NCBI RefSeq assembly: GCF_003315595.1
Contig: NZ_QNQU01000012.1
Coordinates: 124,001 to 188,000 of the forward strand
Length of the DNA stretch: 64,000 nt
Direction of reading: 5' to 3'
Source: Pedobacter miscanthi
GTDB lineage: Bacteria > Bacteroidota > Bacteroidia > Sphingobacteriales > Sphingobacteriaceae
Positions within the stretch are counted from its first letter, which is position 1, and each line of letters opens with the position of its first letter. The notes beneath the pieces were generated by a model. It made no database searches and was not told the DNA's origin. It was given only the letters and a program-made list of their open reading frames with translations. The translations under genes were made by a program, and so were the position numbers. Positions 47,628 through 55,953 of this stretch are shown piece after piece.

Positions 47628-49128
47628 TATTATTGTTTCGGCGGTTATTGTTTTTCCTACGGTTATTTCTGTTCTTATTTTTGCTTTGCTCTGGCTTAGT
47701 TCCTTCTGCCGCAACACTTCCTTCAACTTTGGCTACAACAGGTTTCTGTCCCTGCGGCTGTTGTTGTTTTGGCTTGTTATTTTGAGGTTTTGGACCATTA
47801 ACATGCTGTGGCTTTGGCACTACCTGCTGAGGTTTTGGACCTGTATTTTGCTGAGGTTTTTGCCCTTGTGGTTTTCCGCCATGTTGAGGTTTCTGTCCGC
47901 CATGCTGAGCTTGCTGGGGTTTATTGTTCGGTGCAGTATTTTTCTCTCCCGCAGGTACTCTATCCCGTCTGTTTTGATTGTTGTTGCGGTTGTTTTTCTG
48001 GCTATTGTTCTTGTTTTTATTACGCGAACGCTCATCCAAACGGGTTAAACTATCCTGACCAACCACATTTTCGTAATCGAATGATTTTTCTACCACAACC
48101 GGCGCTGCAATCTGAACAGCTTCTTCTTTAAGGTTAGGTGCTTTTTTGCCAGCCTTGTTCATGGCCATGATCTCTTTTACACGGGCAGCTTTAACCGGAA
48201 TCCAGTTTTCATCGCCCTGGTAACTGAACCACATGATTTTTTTGAAAATATCGGTTTTCTGGTGACGTGCATATCCGGCTTCGGTATCGAGGTTTTCGAT
48301 ACGATCTGGAATATCTTTTAAGGCATCCAGATAAGTATCCAGTTCGTAGTTTAAGCAGCATTTTAATTTACCGCATTGCCCTGCAAGCTTTAAGGTATTC
48401 AATGATAAATTTTGGTAACGGGCCGCAGCCGTAGAAACGGTTTTAAAATTGGTTAACCAGGTAGAGCAGCATAATTCGCGACCACATGAACCAATTCCGC
48501 CTAAACGGCCAGCTTCCTGGCGCATTCCGATCTGGCGCATTTCGATACGGATACGGAAACTTTCGGCCATTTTTTTAATCAGCTCACGAAAATCCACACG
48601 TCCGTCGGCAGTATAAAAGAAAGTGGCTTTGGTTTTATCTGCCTGATAATCCACATCGCTGATTTTCATCTGCAAACGGAGGTCGAGTGCCAGTTTACGG
48701 GCTTTGTGCATGGTTTCCCATTCCATCCCTTTGGCGGCATTCCATTTTTCTACATCAGCTTCTGTAGCTTTACGGTATATTTTTTTGGTTACCTGATCAA
48801 GCGCGGTTTTGCGGCGTTTCATCTGGATCCTCACCAGCTCGCCCGTAAGTGAAACGTGACCTACATCAAAACCACCGCTGGGTCCTTCAACAGCAACAAG
48901 TTCACCAATTTCGAGGTAAATATTGTCGTTATTAAGGAAAAACTCCTTGCGCGAACCTTTAAATTTGATTTCGGTAACCTGAAAAGGCTTATAATTAGAA
49001 GGCATATCCAAATTAGACAGCCAATCGTGAACTTCCATTGTTTGGCAACCACCGGTGCCGCATGAGCCATTACTTTTGCATCCGTTAGGGGTGCAACCAC
49101 CACCTGTAGAACAACTTCCACATCCCAT
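47596..49128 (-). CDS. ricT: PSP1-domain protein RicT (YaaT-like)
   Basis: 510 residues. A Cys/Gly-rich N-terminus (MGCGSCSTGGGCTPNGC) is followed by the PSP1 domain (about 60-290) with the conserved clusters CGRELCC and CGKLKCCLNYE. In Bacillus RicT joins RicA and RicF in an Fe-S complex that affects RNA maturation. The last 130 residues (about 380-510) are a low-complexity tail of Asn, Gln, Lys, Pro and Arg, longer than in typical homologues and probably disordered or RNA-binding. It starts two bases after holB, the usual Bacteroidota order holB-ricT-gldH. Confidence 0.9.
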   Translation of the reverse strand: MGCGSCSTGGGCTPNGCKSNGSCGTGGCQTMEVHDWLSNLDMPSNYKPFQVTEIKFKGSRKEFFLNNDNIYLEIGELVAVEGPSGGFDVGHVSLTGELVRIQMKRRKTALDQVTKKIYRKATEADVEKWNAAKGMEWETMHKARKLALDLRLQMKISDVDYQADKTKATFFYTADGRVDFRELIKKMAESFRIRIEMRQIGMRQEAGRLGGIGSCGRELCCSTWLTNFKTVSTAAARYQNLSLNTLKLAGQCGKLKCCLNYELDTYLDALKDIPDRIENLDTEAGYARHQKTDIFKKIMWFSYQGDENWIPVKAARVKEIMAMNKAGKKAPNLKEEAVQIAAPVVVEKSFDYENVVGQDSLTRLDERSRNKNKNNSQKNNRNNNQNRRDRVPAGEKNTAPNNKPQQAQHGGQKPQHGGKPQGQKPQQNTGPKPQQVVPKPQHVNGPKPQNNKPKQQQPQGQKPVVAKVEGSVAAEGTKPEQSKNKNRNNRRKNNNRRNNNNGSENKPAAE

Positions 49129-49130
49129 AA

Positions 49131-50279
49131 TTAATTATATATATATTGAGTCCCCGCAGGGAGCGTTTTAAACTTGATAATTTTTACCAGTTGTAAAGAT
49201 ACATCTAAAAACAGAATTTTCGGGTTTGCGTTTCTTTCAATGTGGTAATGTGCCTTCTCCAGCTCGGCAATAATGGCTTCAGCCATAGGCAAACTAAGCA
49301 CATGCGTACTGAGCTTTTTAGCCGTTTCGAAGGTAAGGGGCGGTAATTTCACCAATTCTTCGGCACCACTTAAAATCAAACAGCACTCACGTAAATAATT
49401 TACGCCGTATTTTAAAAAATTCTTCTGGTTTTCCCTTCCCCACTTCGCGGCATCGTCGGTAAATTCGATCAGATCGGGTACTTTATTGCCAAAACCCATC
49501 CTTAACCAGGCGGTAAAGGTACCCGAACTATCACTTTGTGTATCGGCTGCCAAAGCTTTAGCCTCAATTAAATTCCCATCCGCTAAAAAAGAATAATCAA
49601 TGGCCTGGTTTTCATTTAAGCCGCTGCTATTTAATAAATATCCGGTCACTTCTTCCGACGATAGTTTGGGGATCTTAACAATCTGTGTACGTGATAAAAT
49701 AGTGGTTAAAATCTGGTCCTGACTTTGGGCAATTAAGATAAACAGCGTGTTTGCTGGTGGTTCTTCGATTAATTTAAGTAAAGCGTTACCAGCCTTATCC
49801 AGGTATTCGGGCAACCACATAATTAAAACCTTGGTTTCGGCCTCAAAAGCTTTATAACTTAGTTTTTTTATAATATCGTGGCATTCGGCAATGTTGATAT
49901 TGGCCTGTTTATTGGCCGCATCGAGTTTGGAGCGCCAGATATCGATATCAAAATAAGGATCCTGCATTAGCATACCGCGCCATTCTTCCAATACATCAAC
50001 AGCAGTTTTTACACTGGCCGAAGCAAAAAACGGATAAGAAAAATGCAGATCGGGATGGATTAAACGCTCATATTTCCTGCAGCTCGAACATTCGCCACAA
50101 CTATCATGTTCGCCCTTATCAAGGCAATTGATGTATTGCGCATAGGCAATGGCCAGCGGCACAGCACCCGAACCAGCAGGCGACAAAAACAGTTGCGCAT
50201 GGCTAATGCGGTTTTCTTTAACCGTTTGCACCAATTGTTGCTTCACTCTTTCCTGTCCTATGATCTCTTTAAACTGCAT
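49131..50279 (-). CDS. holB: DNA polymerase III subunit delta-prime
   Basis: About 382 residues from the ATG at 50279 (MQFKEIIGQERVKQQL); an ATG at 50288 adds three residues. The AAA+ clamp-loader fold is shown by NRISHAQLFLSPAGSG, a zinc module CGECSSCRKYERLIHPD, a sensor-like KVLIMWLPEYLDKAGNALLKLIEEPP and ILSRTQIVKIP. The P-loop lacks Lys (SPAGSGAVP), as expected for delta-prime, which does not hydrolyse ATP. It is part of the clamp loader that places the sliding clamp on DNA. First gene of the operon with ricT and gldH. Confidence 0.92.
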   Translation of the reverse strand: MQFKEIIGQERVKQQLVQTVKENRISHAQLFLSPAGSGAVPLAIAYAQYINCLDKGEHDSCGECSSCRKYERLIHPDLHFSYPFFASASVKTAVDVLEEWRGMLMQDPYFDIDIWRSKLDAANKQANINIAECHDIIKKLSYKAFEAETKVLIMWLPEYLDKAGNALLKLIEEPPANTLFILIAQSQDQILTTILSRTQIVKIPKLSSEEVTGYLLNSSGLNENQAIDYSFLADGNLIEAKALAADTQSDSSGTFTAWLRMGFGNKVPDLIEFTDDAAKWGRENQKNFLKYGVNYLRECCLILSGAEELVKLPPLTFETAKKLSTHVLSLPMAEAIIAELEKAHYHIERNANPKILFLDVSLQLVKIIKFKTLPAGTQYIYN

Positions 50280-50288
50280 TTGGTGCAA

Positions 50289-50822
50289 AATAAGAAATAG
50301 ATATGATATTCACACATTCGTGACCATGATCTTACGTTTTGGGTACAAAAATGGAGAGGTTTAAAGAATTATTATTTTTTGAAAATGAAGGGTTCCGTTT
50401 TAATGGCCGTTGCAGCCCTGCTATCCCTCCAAGTCCTCACTCATGCTTCGCTCCGGGCTTTCCGTTCTATCAGGTTTATTTTACAAAACAGGTGGTTCTT
50501 AGCAAATTACACGCCCTGCAACCTTGCCCAAGCTGTAATGGCCTATCGCAATTAAACCTGATGGGAGCGGCAGCCCCGAAATGTGAGGGCTAAAGCGTAC
50601 AGCAGGATCATCCTTACCCAAGCGCTACAGGTTTTGCTTTCCAAAAAATGAAAAAAGCCAATTAACCAAGTTTTCGATGCATATAATAGGTTAAATAAAG
50701 CTTGCGGTTTTTAAAGTCTGCTAGGTTAATACCGATTATTTCAAAAAGCTTACCTTTGGACTTTTAATTTTTAAACAGCCGTTAAACGCTCAGCGCCAAA
50801 CGCCTTACGCTTAACTATTTTT
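50289..50822. other. Gene-free region with a structured intergenic element
   Basis: No coding gene is credible. The centre (about 50405-50565), read on the minus strand, has paired 10-base arms (ATCAGGTTTA at 50469-50478 and TAAACCTGAT at 50553-50562), a GCGGAAAGCCC-like block near 50450 and a later GGGATAGCAGGGCTG. From memory this CTGATAG ... AAAGCCC ... GATAGCAGGG layout recurs between genes in many Bacteroidota genomes. It may be a non-coding RNA or a dispersed repeat. Confidence 0.45.
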
Positions 50823-51239
50823 ATGGCACGGATCCTCGCATTTGATTACGGAACAAAACGCATCGGCATTGCGGTAACTGATCCTTTGCAGATTATTGCA
50901 ACAGGCCTGGATACGGTACATCCTAAAGATGTGATCGAATATGTAAAAAAGTACATGCTTACCGAGCAGGTAGATGCATTTGTACTGGGCGATCCTAAAC
51001 AAATGGACGGTTCGCCCTCAGATTCGGCACAACATGTAAAAGGTTTTGCCACGCTACTGAAAAAATCATTTCCCGATATCCCCAGGCACTGGGTTGACGA
51101 ACGTTTTACCTCAAAAATGGCACACCAGGCCATTATGCAAAGCGGGTTAAAAAAAACCGACAGAAGGGACAAAGACCGGGTTGATACCATTGCGGCAACC
51201 ATCATTTTACAATATTTTATGGAAAGTAACCGTTTATAA
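50823..51239 (+). CDS. ruvX: Putative pre-16S rRNA nuclease / Holliday junction resolvase RuvX (YqgF)
   Basis: 138 residues with the RNase H-like fold of YqgF: D8 in LAFDYGTKRIGIAVTD, the central FVLGDPKQMDGSPSD, E in VDERFTSKMA and the final acidic pair in RRDKDRVDTIAATIIL. It processes the 16S rRNA 5' end in E. coli and has been proposed as a Holliday-junction resolvase. It is followed seven bases later by an O-methyltransferase gene; a short operon is likely. Confidence 0.93.
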   Translation: MARILAFDYGTKRIGIAVTDPLQIIATGLDTVHPKDVIEYVKKYMLTEQVDAFVLGDPKQMDGSPSDSAQHVKGFATLLKKSFPDIPRHWVDERFTSKMAHQAIMQSGLKKTDRRDKDRVDTIAATIILQYFMESNRL

Positions 51240-51246
51240 CCAACAA

Positions 51247-51885
51247 ATGAGCCTGATAAACGACGATTTACAAGATTTATTAATCGCCTATTGCGAGCCT
51301 GAAAGCGAATTGCTGCAACAGATAGACCGCGAAACCAACCTTAAAGTTTTAATGCCACGCATGATCTCTGGTCATTACCAGGGCAGGGTTTTGAGTATGC
51401 TCAGCAAAATGCTTTCACCCAAAAGGATTTTAGAAATAGGTACTTTTACGGGATATGCCACCCTTTGCCTTGCCGAAGGCTTAACCAAAGATGGTCTGTT
51501 ATATACGCTGGATATTAATGTTGAGCTTGAAGATATGGTTCGCGGCAATTTTGCAAAATCTGTGTACAATGATCAGATTCATTATATCCTTGGCGATGCG
51601 ACCAAAACAATAGCCGGTTTAAACGAAGTGTTCGATATTGTTTTTATCGATGCCGACAAGAAAAACAATGGCACTTATTACGACATGATTTTCGACCGTG
51701 TGCGCCCCGGAGGAATTATTATTGTGGATAATGTACTGTGGAGTGGAAAAGTACTTCAGGAGAAACAGGACAAAGACACCAGGAATATTACTAGTTTTAA
51801 TGATAAAATAGCTGGAGATGAACGGGTTGAAAAACTAATATTACCTGTCCGCGATGGTTTGTTCGTGATCAGGAAGAAAATTTAA
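51247..51885 (+). CDS. SAM-dependent O-methyltransferase (catechol-type)
   Basis: 212 residues from the ATG at 51247 (MSLINDDLQDLL); an upstream extension to 51181 overlaps ruvX and is not needed. The family-3 O-methyltransferase motifs are clear: ILEIGTFTGYATLCLAEGL (SAM-binding), LYTLDINVELEDM, FDIVFIDADKKNNGTYY and GGIIIVDNVLWSGKV with metal-binding Asp residues. Such enzymes methylate catechols, caffeoyl-CoA-like compounds or tRNA hydroxyuridine (TrmR). The TrmR role is possible but not shown. Co-transcribed with ruvX. Confidence 0.88.
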   Translation: MSLINDDLQDLLIAYCEPESELLQQIDRETNLKVLMPRMISGHYQGRVLSMLSKMLSPKRILEIGTFTGYATLCLAEGLTKDGLLYTLDINVELEDMVRGNFAKSVYNDQIHYILGDATKTIAGLNEVFDIVFIDADKKNNGTYYDMIFDRVRPGGIIIVDNVLWSGKVLQEKQDKDTRNITSFNDKIAGDERVEKLILPVRDGLFVIRKKI

Positions 51886-51963
51886 CATATAAAGGTTAAT
51901 CGGTTAATTGTTAAATCGGTTAATCGTACAGTTAACCAATTTAAACAGTTTGTACAGTTAACC
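51886..51963. repeat. Short degenerate GGTTAAT/TTAACC repeats
   Basis: The gap before the first LysM gene is made of repeated GGTTAAT-GTTAA type units and their complement (TTAACCAATTTAAACAG). Similar units fill the later gap at about 52690-52880. No regular period is visible. Confidence 0.5.
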
Positions 51964-52635
51964 ATGAAAATTTTTATTTTTTGCCTGCTCTTTTTATCGG
52001 GAATTGCTGCCAAAGCACAAGATACTGACGATTATATAGCAGAACATGTAGAATACGCCCAGGAACTAATGCGGGATCACAAAATTCCGGCAAGCGTTAT
52101 TTTAGCTGTTGCCATACACGAATCGGCAGCAGGAAACAGTAAAATTGCACAACACCTTAACAACCATTTTGGTGTAAAAGGCCCGAATAACAACGCAGAA
52201 ATCCGCTCTTCGTATCGCGATTACCTGAATGCCGATGAATCTTACAGCCATTTTGTAGAAATTATGGAAACGCGCGAGCCTTTCAACAATCTTTTCGCAA
52301 AATACGATCAATACGACTATAAAGGCTGGGCTTATGGCATTCGTCGCTGTGGTTACGCCCGAAGCAGAAGCTGGGCCAGTCAGGTTATTGGTTTGATCAA
52401 AAAATATGAACTTTACCAATACGATGAAAGGCCAGAAGGTTATGAAGAGCCGGTTTACGCCACGCCGGTACGCCACCATAGCAGGGGTAGGAGGACAACA
52501 AAAACCTATACCGTAAAATCTGGCGATAACCTCAGCATTATTGCCAAAAAGAAAGGTACAACCGTTAAAAAACTGATGCAGAAAAACGGTATCAAAAAGG
52601 CAAATTTAAAACCAGGACAGAAGATTAAGTTTTAA
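51964..52635 (+). CDS. Secreted glucosaminidase with LysM domain
   Basis: 223 residues with a signal peptide ending AAKAQ. A mannosyl-glycoprotein endo-beta-N-acetylglucosaminidase-like domain (about 30-150) includes the catalytic Glu region AIHESAAGNSKIAQHLNNHFGVKG. A basic linker leads to one LysM at 178-222 (TYTVKSGDNLSIIAKKKGTT). It probably cuts glycan strands of peptidoglycan during wall turnover. A paralogue follows 255 bases downstream. The LysM anchors it to the wall. Confidence 0.88.
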   Translation: MKIFIFCLLFLSGIAAKAQDTDDYIAEHVEYAQELMRDHKIPASVILAVAIHESAAGNSKIAQHLNNHFGVKGPNNNAEIRSSYRDYLNADESYSHFVEIMETREPFNNLFAKYDQYDYKGWAYGIRRCGYARSRSWASQVIGLIKKYELYQYDERPEGYEEPVYATPVRHHSRGRRTTKTYTVKSGDNLSIIAKKKGTTVKKLMQKNGIKKANLKPGQKIKF

Positions 52636-52689
52636 GTTCACAGTTAACTTGTAAGTTAGCGTATGGCGCCCGGCGTTTAGCGCTTACTT

Positions 52690-52880
52690 TAACAATTAGC
52701 AATTTAACAATACAATTAACCAATTTAAACAATTAACCACTATTGGTAATAATCAAATTACAATGACCAAACTAGAGCAATCGGTCCAACAATTTAACAA
52801 TTAAGCAATTTTACAATACAATTAACCGATTAACCAATTTAAACAGTTAACCATATTTAACAACCGATTTAAACAATTAA
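52690..52880. repeat. AT-rich degenerate repeats between the two glucosaminidase genes
   Basis: Units such as ACAATACAATTAACC and AATTTAAACAATTAACC occur at least four times here with small changes. They form no regular array. The region seems to have expanded by slippage and contains the leader of the second gene. Confidence 0.6.
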
Positions 52881-52889
52881 CCCTATACA

Positions 52890-53732
52890 ATGCGTTCATC
52901 CAATCATCTTATCCTACTAGCGGCAATCCTTGTTTTTTTGAGCTCATGCGGTACGCGGAAGTTTTCGAAAAACAACCGTAAAATCGAGAAGGAAGCCAAT
53001 AAAGCCAACAATAATTCATACAAAAGCTATAATACCCTAAGTTATATCGACGAATTTAAAGGTGTAGCGATAGAGGAAATGAACTCAGCCGGTATCCCTG
53101 CAAGTATTACTTTAGCGCAGGGGATTTTAGAATCGGGTAGCGGAAACAGCGATTTAGCCAAGTATGCCAACAACCATTTCGGTATAAAATGTACTTCCGA
53201 ATGGAAAGGGAAAAACTATTTCCGCGATGACGACCAGAAAAATGACTGTTTCAGGGTTTATAAAGATGCCCGGGAGTCGTTCAGAGACCACTCTGAATTT
53301 TTAAAACGCAAACGTTACAGTTTTCTGTTCCAGTTGGATAAAAACGACTATAAAAGCTGGGCACAAGGTTTAAAAACGGCAGGATATGCCACTAACCCTA
53401 AATACCCCGATCTGTTAATTAATACCATAGAGAAATATCAGCTTTACCAGTACGATCAACCAGAAAGTGAAAAGCAGAAAATCGCCCGCGAGGACAGGGT
53501 TTTTACGGAGATCAATCAGAACATCCCACAGGAAAAAGCGAAATTTACACCTGTTGATACGCCTCCCCCGGGTGCAAAGCCAATTGTTGCCGATGGCACC
53601 TACACTGTTGTTAAAGGCGATACGTTATATAATATTTCAAAACGTTTTAACTTAACGGTAGATGAGTTAAAAATGCTAAACGGAATAACTACAGACGGGA
53701 TTAAATTAGGCCAGGTACTTAAGGTTAAATAA
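52890..53732 (+). CDS. Glucosaminidase lipoprotein with LysM domain
   Basis: 280 residues. The N-terminus carries a lipobox (LVFLSSCGTRK, Cys near 20), so unlike its neighbour it is membrane anchored. The glucosaminidase domain (about 55-190) has GILESGSGNSDLAKYANNHFGIKC with the catalytic Glu; a 45-residue linker leads to one LysM (YTVVKGDTLYNISKRFNL) at the end. It is a paralogue of the preceding gene and likely another peptidoglycan hydrolase, placed at the membrane. Confidence 0.88.
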   Translation: MRSSNHLILLAAILVFLSSCGTRKFSKNNRKIEKEANKANNNSYKSYNTLSYIDEFKGVAIEEMNSAGIPASITLAQGILESGSGNSDLAKYANNHFGIKCTSEWKGKNYFRDDDQKNDCFRVYKDARESFRDHSEFLKRKRYSFLFQLDKNDYKSWAQGLKTAGYATNPKYPDLLINTIEKYQLYQYDQPESEKQKIAREDRVFTEINQNIPQEKAKFTPVDTPPPGAKPIVADGTYTVVKGDTLYNISKRFNLTVDELKMLNGITTDGIKLGQVLKVK

Positions 53733-53780
53733 TGTTAAGTACAAACATTGCCTGCCTAATATTTGTAGTTTTGTAACCTG

Positions 53781-54533
53781 ATGAAATTTTTTTTCACCCT
53801 TATTATCCTTATAGGCCTCTCTAAGCTGTTGTATGCGCAAACAAAACCTGTGCAGGGGATTGTTATTGACAAAGAAACCAAACAGCGCCTGGCCAAGGTT
53901 TATATTTACAACATCCGTACAGGCGACGGTTTATATAACACCACCAAAGGCGAATTTAGTACCGTTGCCATACCCGGCGATACTTTGGTTGCGGCTTTAT
54001 CGGGCTACGGGGTAGATACCATGGTTTTTAAAGGACAAACCGCCATGTATTTCCAGCTTAAAACATTGGGGATCAGGCTTCGTGATGTGGTTATCCAGCA
54101 GAAAAGATTAACGCCGCAGCAGCTTTACGAAAAAAATGTACAGGAATACCGCTACCAAACCATGAAAGGCAGCAGTAAAGATCTACTAAATCTCGGTAAT
54201 GGTGGCGTAGGTTTGGGCATCGATGCCATTTACAACCTGTTGAGCCGCCAGGGTAGAAATGCCCGCCACCTGCAAAAAATCCTTGAAAAAGATTACCGTG
54301 AAGATTTGATCGATTACCGTTTCAATGCCAATCTGGTGCGCCAGGTTTTAGGGATACAAGGTGATGAATTAACTGATTTTATGCAGCAGTACCGCCCAAC
54401 CTACCAGTTTGTGCTCGATGCAACAGATTATTCTTTTAATCAGTTTATACGGAACGCCTATAAAAGTTACAGGTTAAACCCAAAAGCGTTGCAACTGCCT
54501 AAGCTGCCAAAAATAACCATCGATAAACTGTGA
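53781..54533 (+). CDS. Secreted protein with carboxypeptidase-like regulatory domain
   Basis: 250 residues with a signal peptide ending LLYAQ. Residues 25-95 form a beta-sandwich like the CarboxypepD-regulatory domain of SusC proteins (GIVIDKETKQRLAKVYIYN ... STVAIPGDTLVAALSGYG). The remainder is helical and unrecognised. It overlaps the next gene by four bases (GTGA), so translation is likely coupled. Probably periplasmic or outer-membrane; function unknown. Confidence 0.75.
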   Translation: MKFFFTLIILIGLSKLLYAQTKPVQGIVIDKETKQRLAKVYIYNIRTGDGLYNTTKGEFSTVAIPGDTLVAALSGYGVDTMVFKGQTAMYFQLKTLGIRLRDVVIQQKRLTPQQLYEKNVQEYRYQTMKGSSKDLLNLGNGGVGLGIDAIYNLLSRQGRNARHLQKILEKDYREDLIDYRFNANLVRQVLGIQGDELTDFMQQYRPTYQFVLDATDYSFNQFIRNAYKSYRLNPKALQLPKLPKITIDKL

Positions 54534-54853
54534 GGGTGCCGATCATCATCGTTAAGAAACTTCCTGCAGCCGGCATGGCCATCTTTCCATTTATACTGCT
54601 AAAATCAAAAAGCTTTAAGAAAGATCCGGAAATCATCAACCATGAGAAAATCCACCTACGCCAGCAGTTAGAATTGCTTGTTTTTCCTTTTTATTTCCTA
54701 TATTTTTTCAATTACCTCATCAATCTTTTTAAATATAAAAACCATGATAGGGCTTATCGGAACATCATTTTTGAAAGGGAAGCCTACGACCATGAAACCG
54801 ACCTTAATTACCTGAAAAACGGACATTGGTACGGATGGATCGGAAAGATCTAA
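54530..54853 (+). CDS. Small membrane-linked HExxH protein
   Basis: 107 residues from a GTG that overlaps the stop of the previous gene. It has HEKIH (about 38-42) with an adjacent QQLE helix, followed by a hydrophobic stretch (LLVFPFYFLYFFNYLINLF) and a downstream FEREAYDHE that could supply a third zinc ligand. The same HEKIH occurs in the M56 protein at 60555-62711. This looks like a minimal single-helix metallopeptidase-like protein. Activity is inferred from the motif alone. Confidence 0.65.
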   Translation: MRVPIIIVKKLPAAGMAIFPFILLKSKSFKKDPEIINHEKIHLRQQLELLVFPFYFLYFFNYLINLFKYKNHDRAYRNIIFEREAYDHETDLNYLKNGHWYGWIGKI

Positions 54854-54946
54854 CCCCTCTATTTTCTGTACATTTTCAATTGTCGATCTGACAATCATTT
54901 CGTTAAATGCTTTTTATCTCTGAAATTTTTCTTTTTCTTTGTAACA

Positions 54947-55951
54947 ATGAAGAACTGTTTAGCTGCCATAATCCTGATTCTAAGTTTCTGCTCCATCCAA
55001 TTACATGCACAGGAAATTGATACGATTCCCATCAATACCAAAGACCTGAACATTAAGTTGAAACGCAGTCCGCTGCCGAGCAGACAGGGGCCATTAAACT
55101 TCGAGCCTGTAAAAATCAAACCTTTGGTGGTTAATGCAAAAATCAATTACTGGAAAACCAAAACCAGTATCGGCATTAACGTTAACCAGGCACAGTTTAG
55201 CAATAACTGGAAAGGTGGGGGTACGAACTCTGTAGCCGTTGGTGGTTTGGTTAACTGGAAAGCAGAGTATAACAAAAACAGTTATAGCTATGTTAGCGAA
55301 TTGGTTTTACAGTATGGAAAAATTAAAAACAAAGACCAGCTGCAAAAGAAAACCAACGACCGTATTTTTTGGGATAATAAGGCTTCTTTTCAACTATCTA
55401 AAAGTTGGTTCTTTTTCGGATCGGTAAGTTTCGAATCTCAGTTTGATAAAGGTTTCAGATATTACAGGGATGGCAATGGAGACGAGCAGGCTGTTTTAAT
55501 TTCAAAATTTATGGCGCCGGGTTATCTAACCGAATCGATCGGTTTTGAATATAAGCCTGTAAAATATTTCTCCACCCGTATTGGTACAGGTACCGCCAGA
55601 CAAACCTTTGTACTTGATACGGCGGTATACGACAGTAAAAATGAGGTATACGCGGTAGAAAAAGGAAAAAAGTTTAAAAATGAGCTGGCTTTCCAGGTGG
55701 TAAGTGCTTTTGATAAAGATATTTTCACCAATACTAACCTGAAAGCCAGATATGCCATGTTTATTCCTTATAAGGATTTTAAGGCCAGTAAAATTGACCA
55801 CAGGCTGGATATTGCTTTAACAGCAAAAATCAACCGTTTTATGAACACCAGTTTAACAGGCGTATTACTATTTGATGATGATACAGGCACCAATAAAATA
55901 CAGGCCAACCAAACGCTGGCCCTGGGTTTTGGCTTTACCTTCCCGAGGTAG
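54947..55951 (+). CDS. DUF3078 outer-membrane protein
   Basis: 334 residues with a signal peptide ending QLHAQ. The mature sequence (INYWKTKTSIGINVNQAQFSNNWKGGGTNSVAVGG) matches DUF3078, a Bacteroidota family of predicted beta-barrels; alternating aromatic strands run to the C-terminal GFGFTFPR. The function is unknown in the family. It seems to be a single gene, convergent with the flavoprotein gene two bases away. Confidence 0.85.
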   Translation: MKNCLAAIILILSFCSIQLHAQEIDTIPINTKDLNIKLKRSPLPSRQGPLNFEPVKIKPLVVNAKINYWKTKTSIGINVNQAQFSNNWKGGGTNSVAVGGLVNWKAEYNKNSYSYVSELVLQYGKIKNKDQLQKKTNDRIFWDNKASFQLSKSWFFFGSVSFESQFDKGFRYYRDGNGDEQAVLISKFMAPGYLTESIGFEYKPVKYFSTRIGTGTARQTFVLDTAVYDSKNEVYAVEKGKKFKNELAFQVVSAFDKDIFTNTNLKARYAMFIPYKDFKASKIDHRLDIALTAKINRFMNTSLTGVLLFDDDTGTNKIQANQTLALGFGFTFPR

Positions 55952-55953
55952 CG

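Noticed and set aside
47628..47726. Longer GldH N-terminus
   Set aside because: The extension lies inside ricT and precedes the true lipoprotein signal peptide.
49131..50279. Loss of the Walker A lysine in HolB as a defect
   Set aside because: Delta-prime subunits normally lack a working P-loop, so this is expected.
52690..52880. Possible CRISPR array
   Set aside because: Repeats are short, degenerate and irregularly spaced, with no unique spacers and no cas genes.
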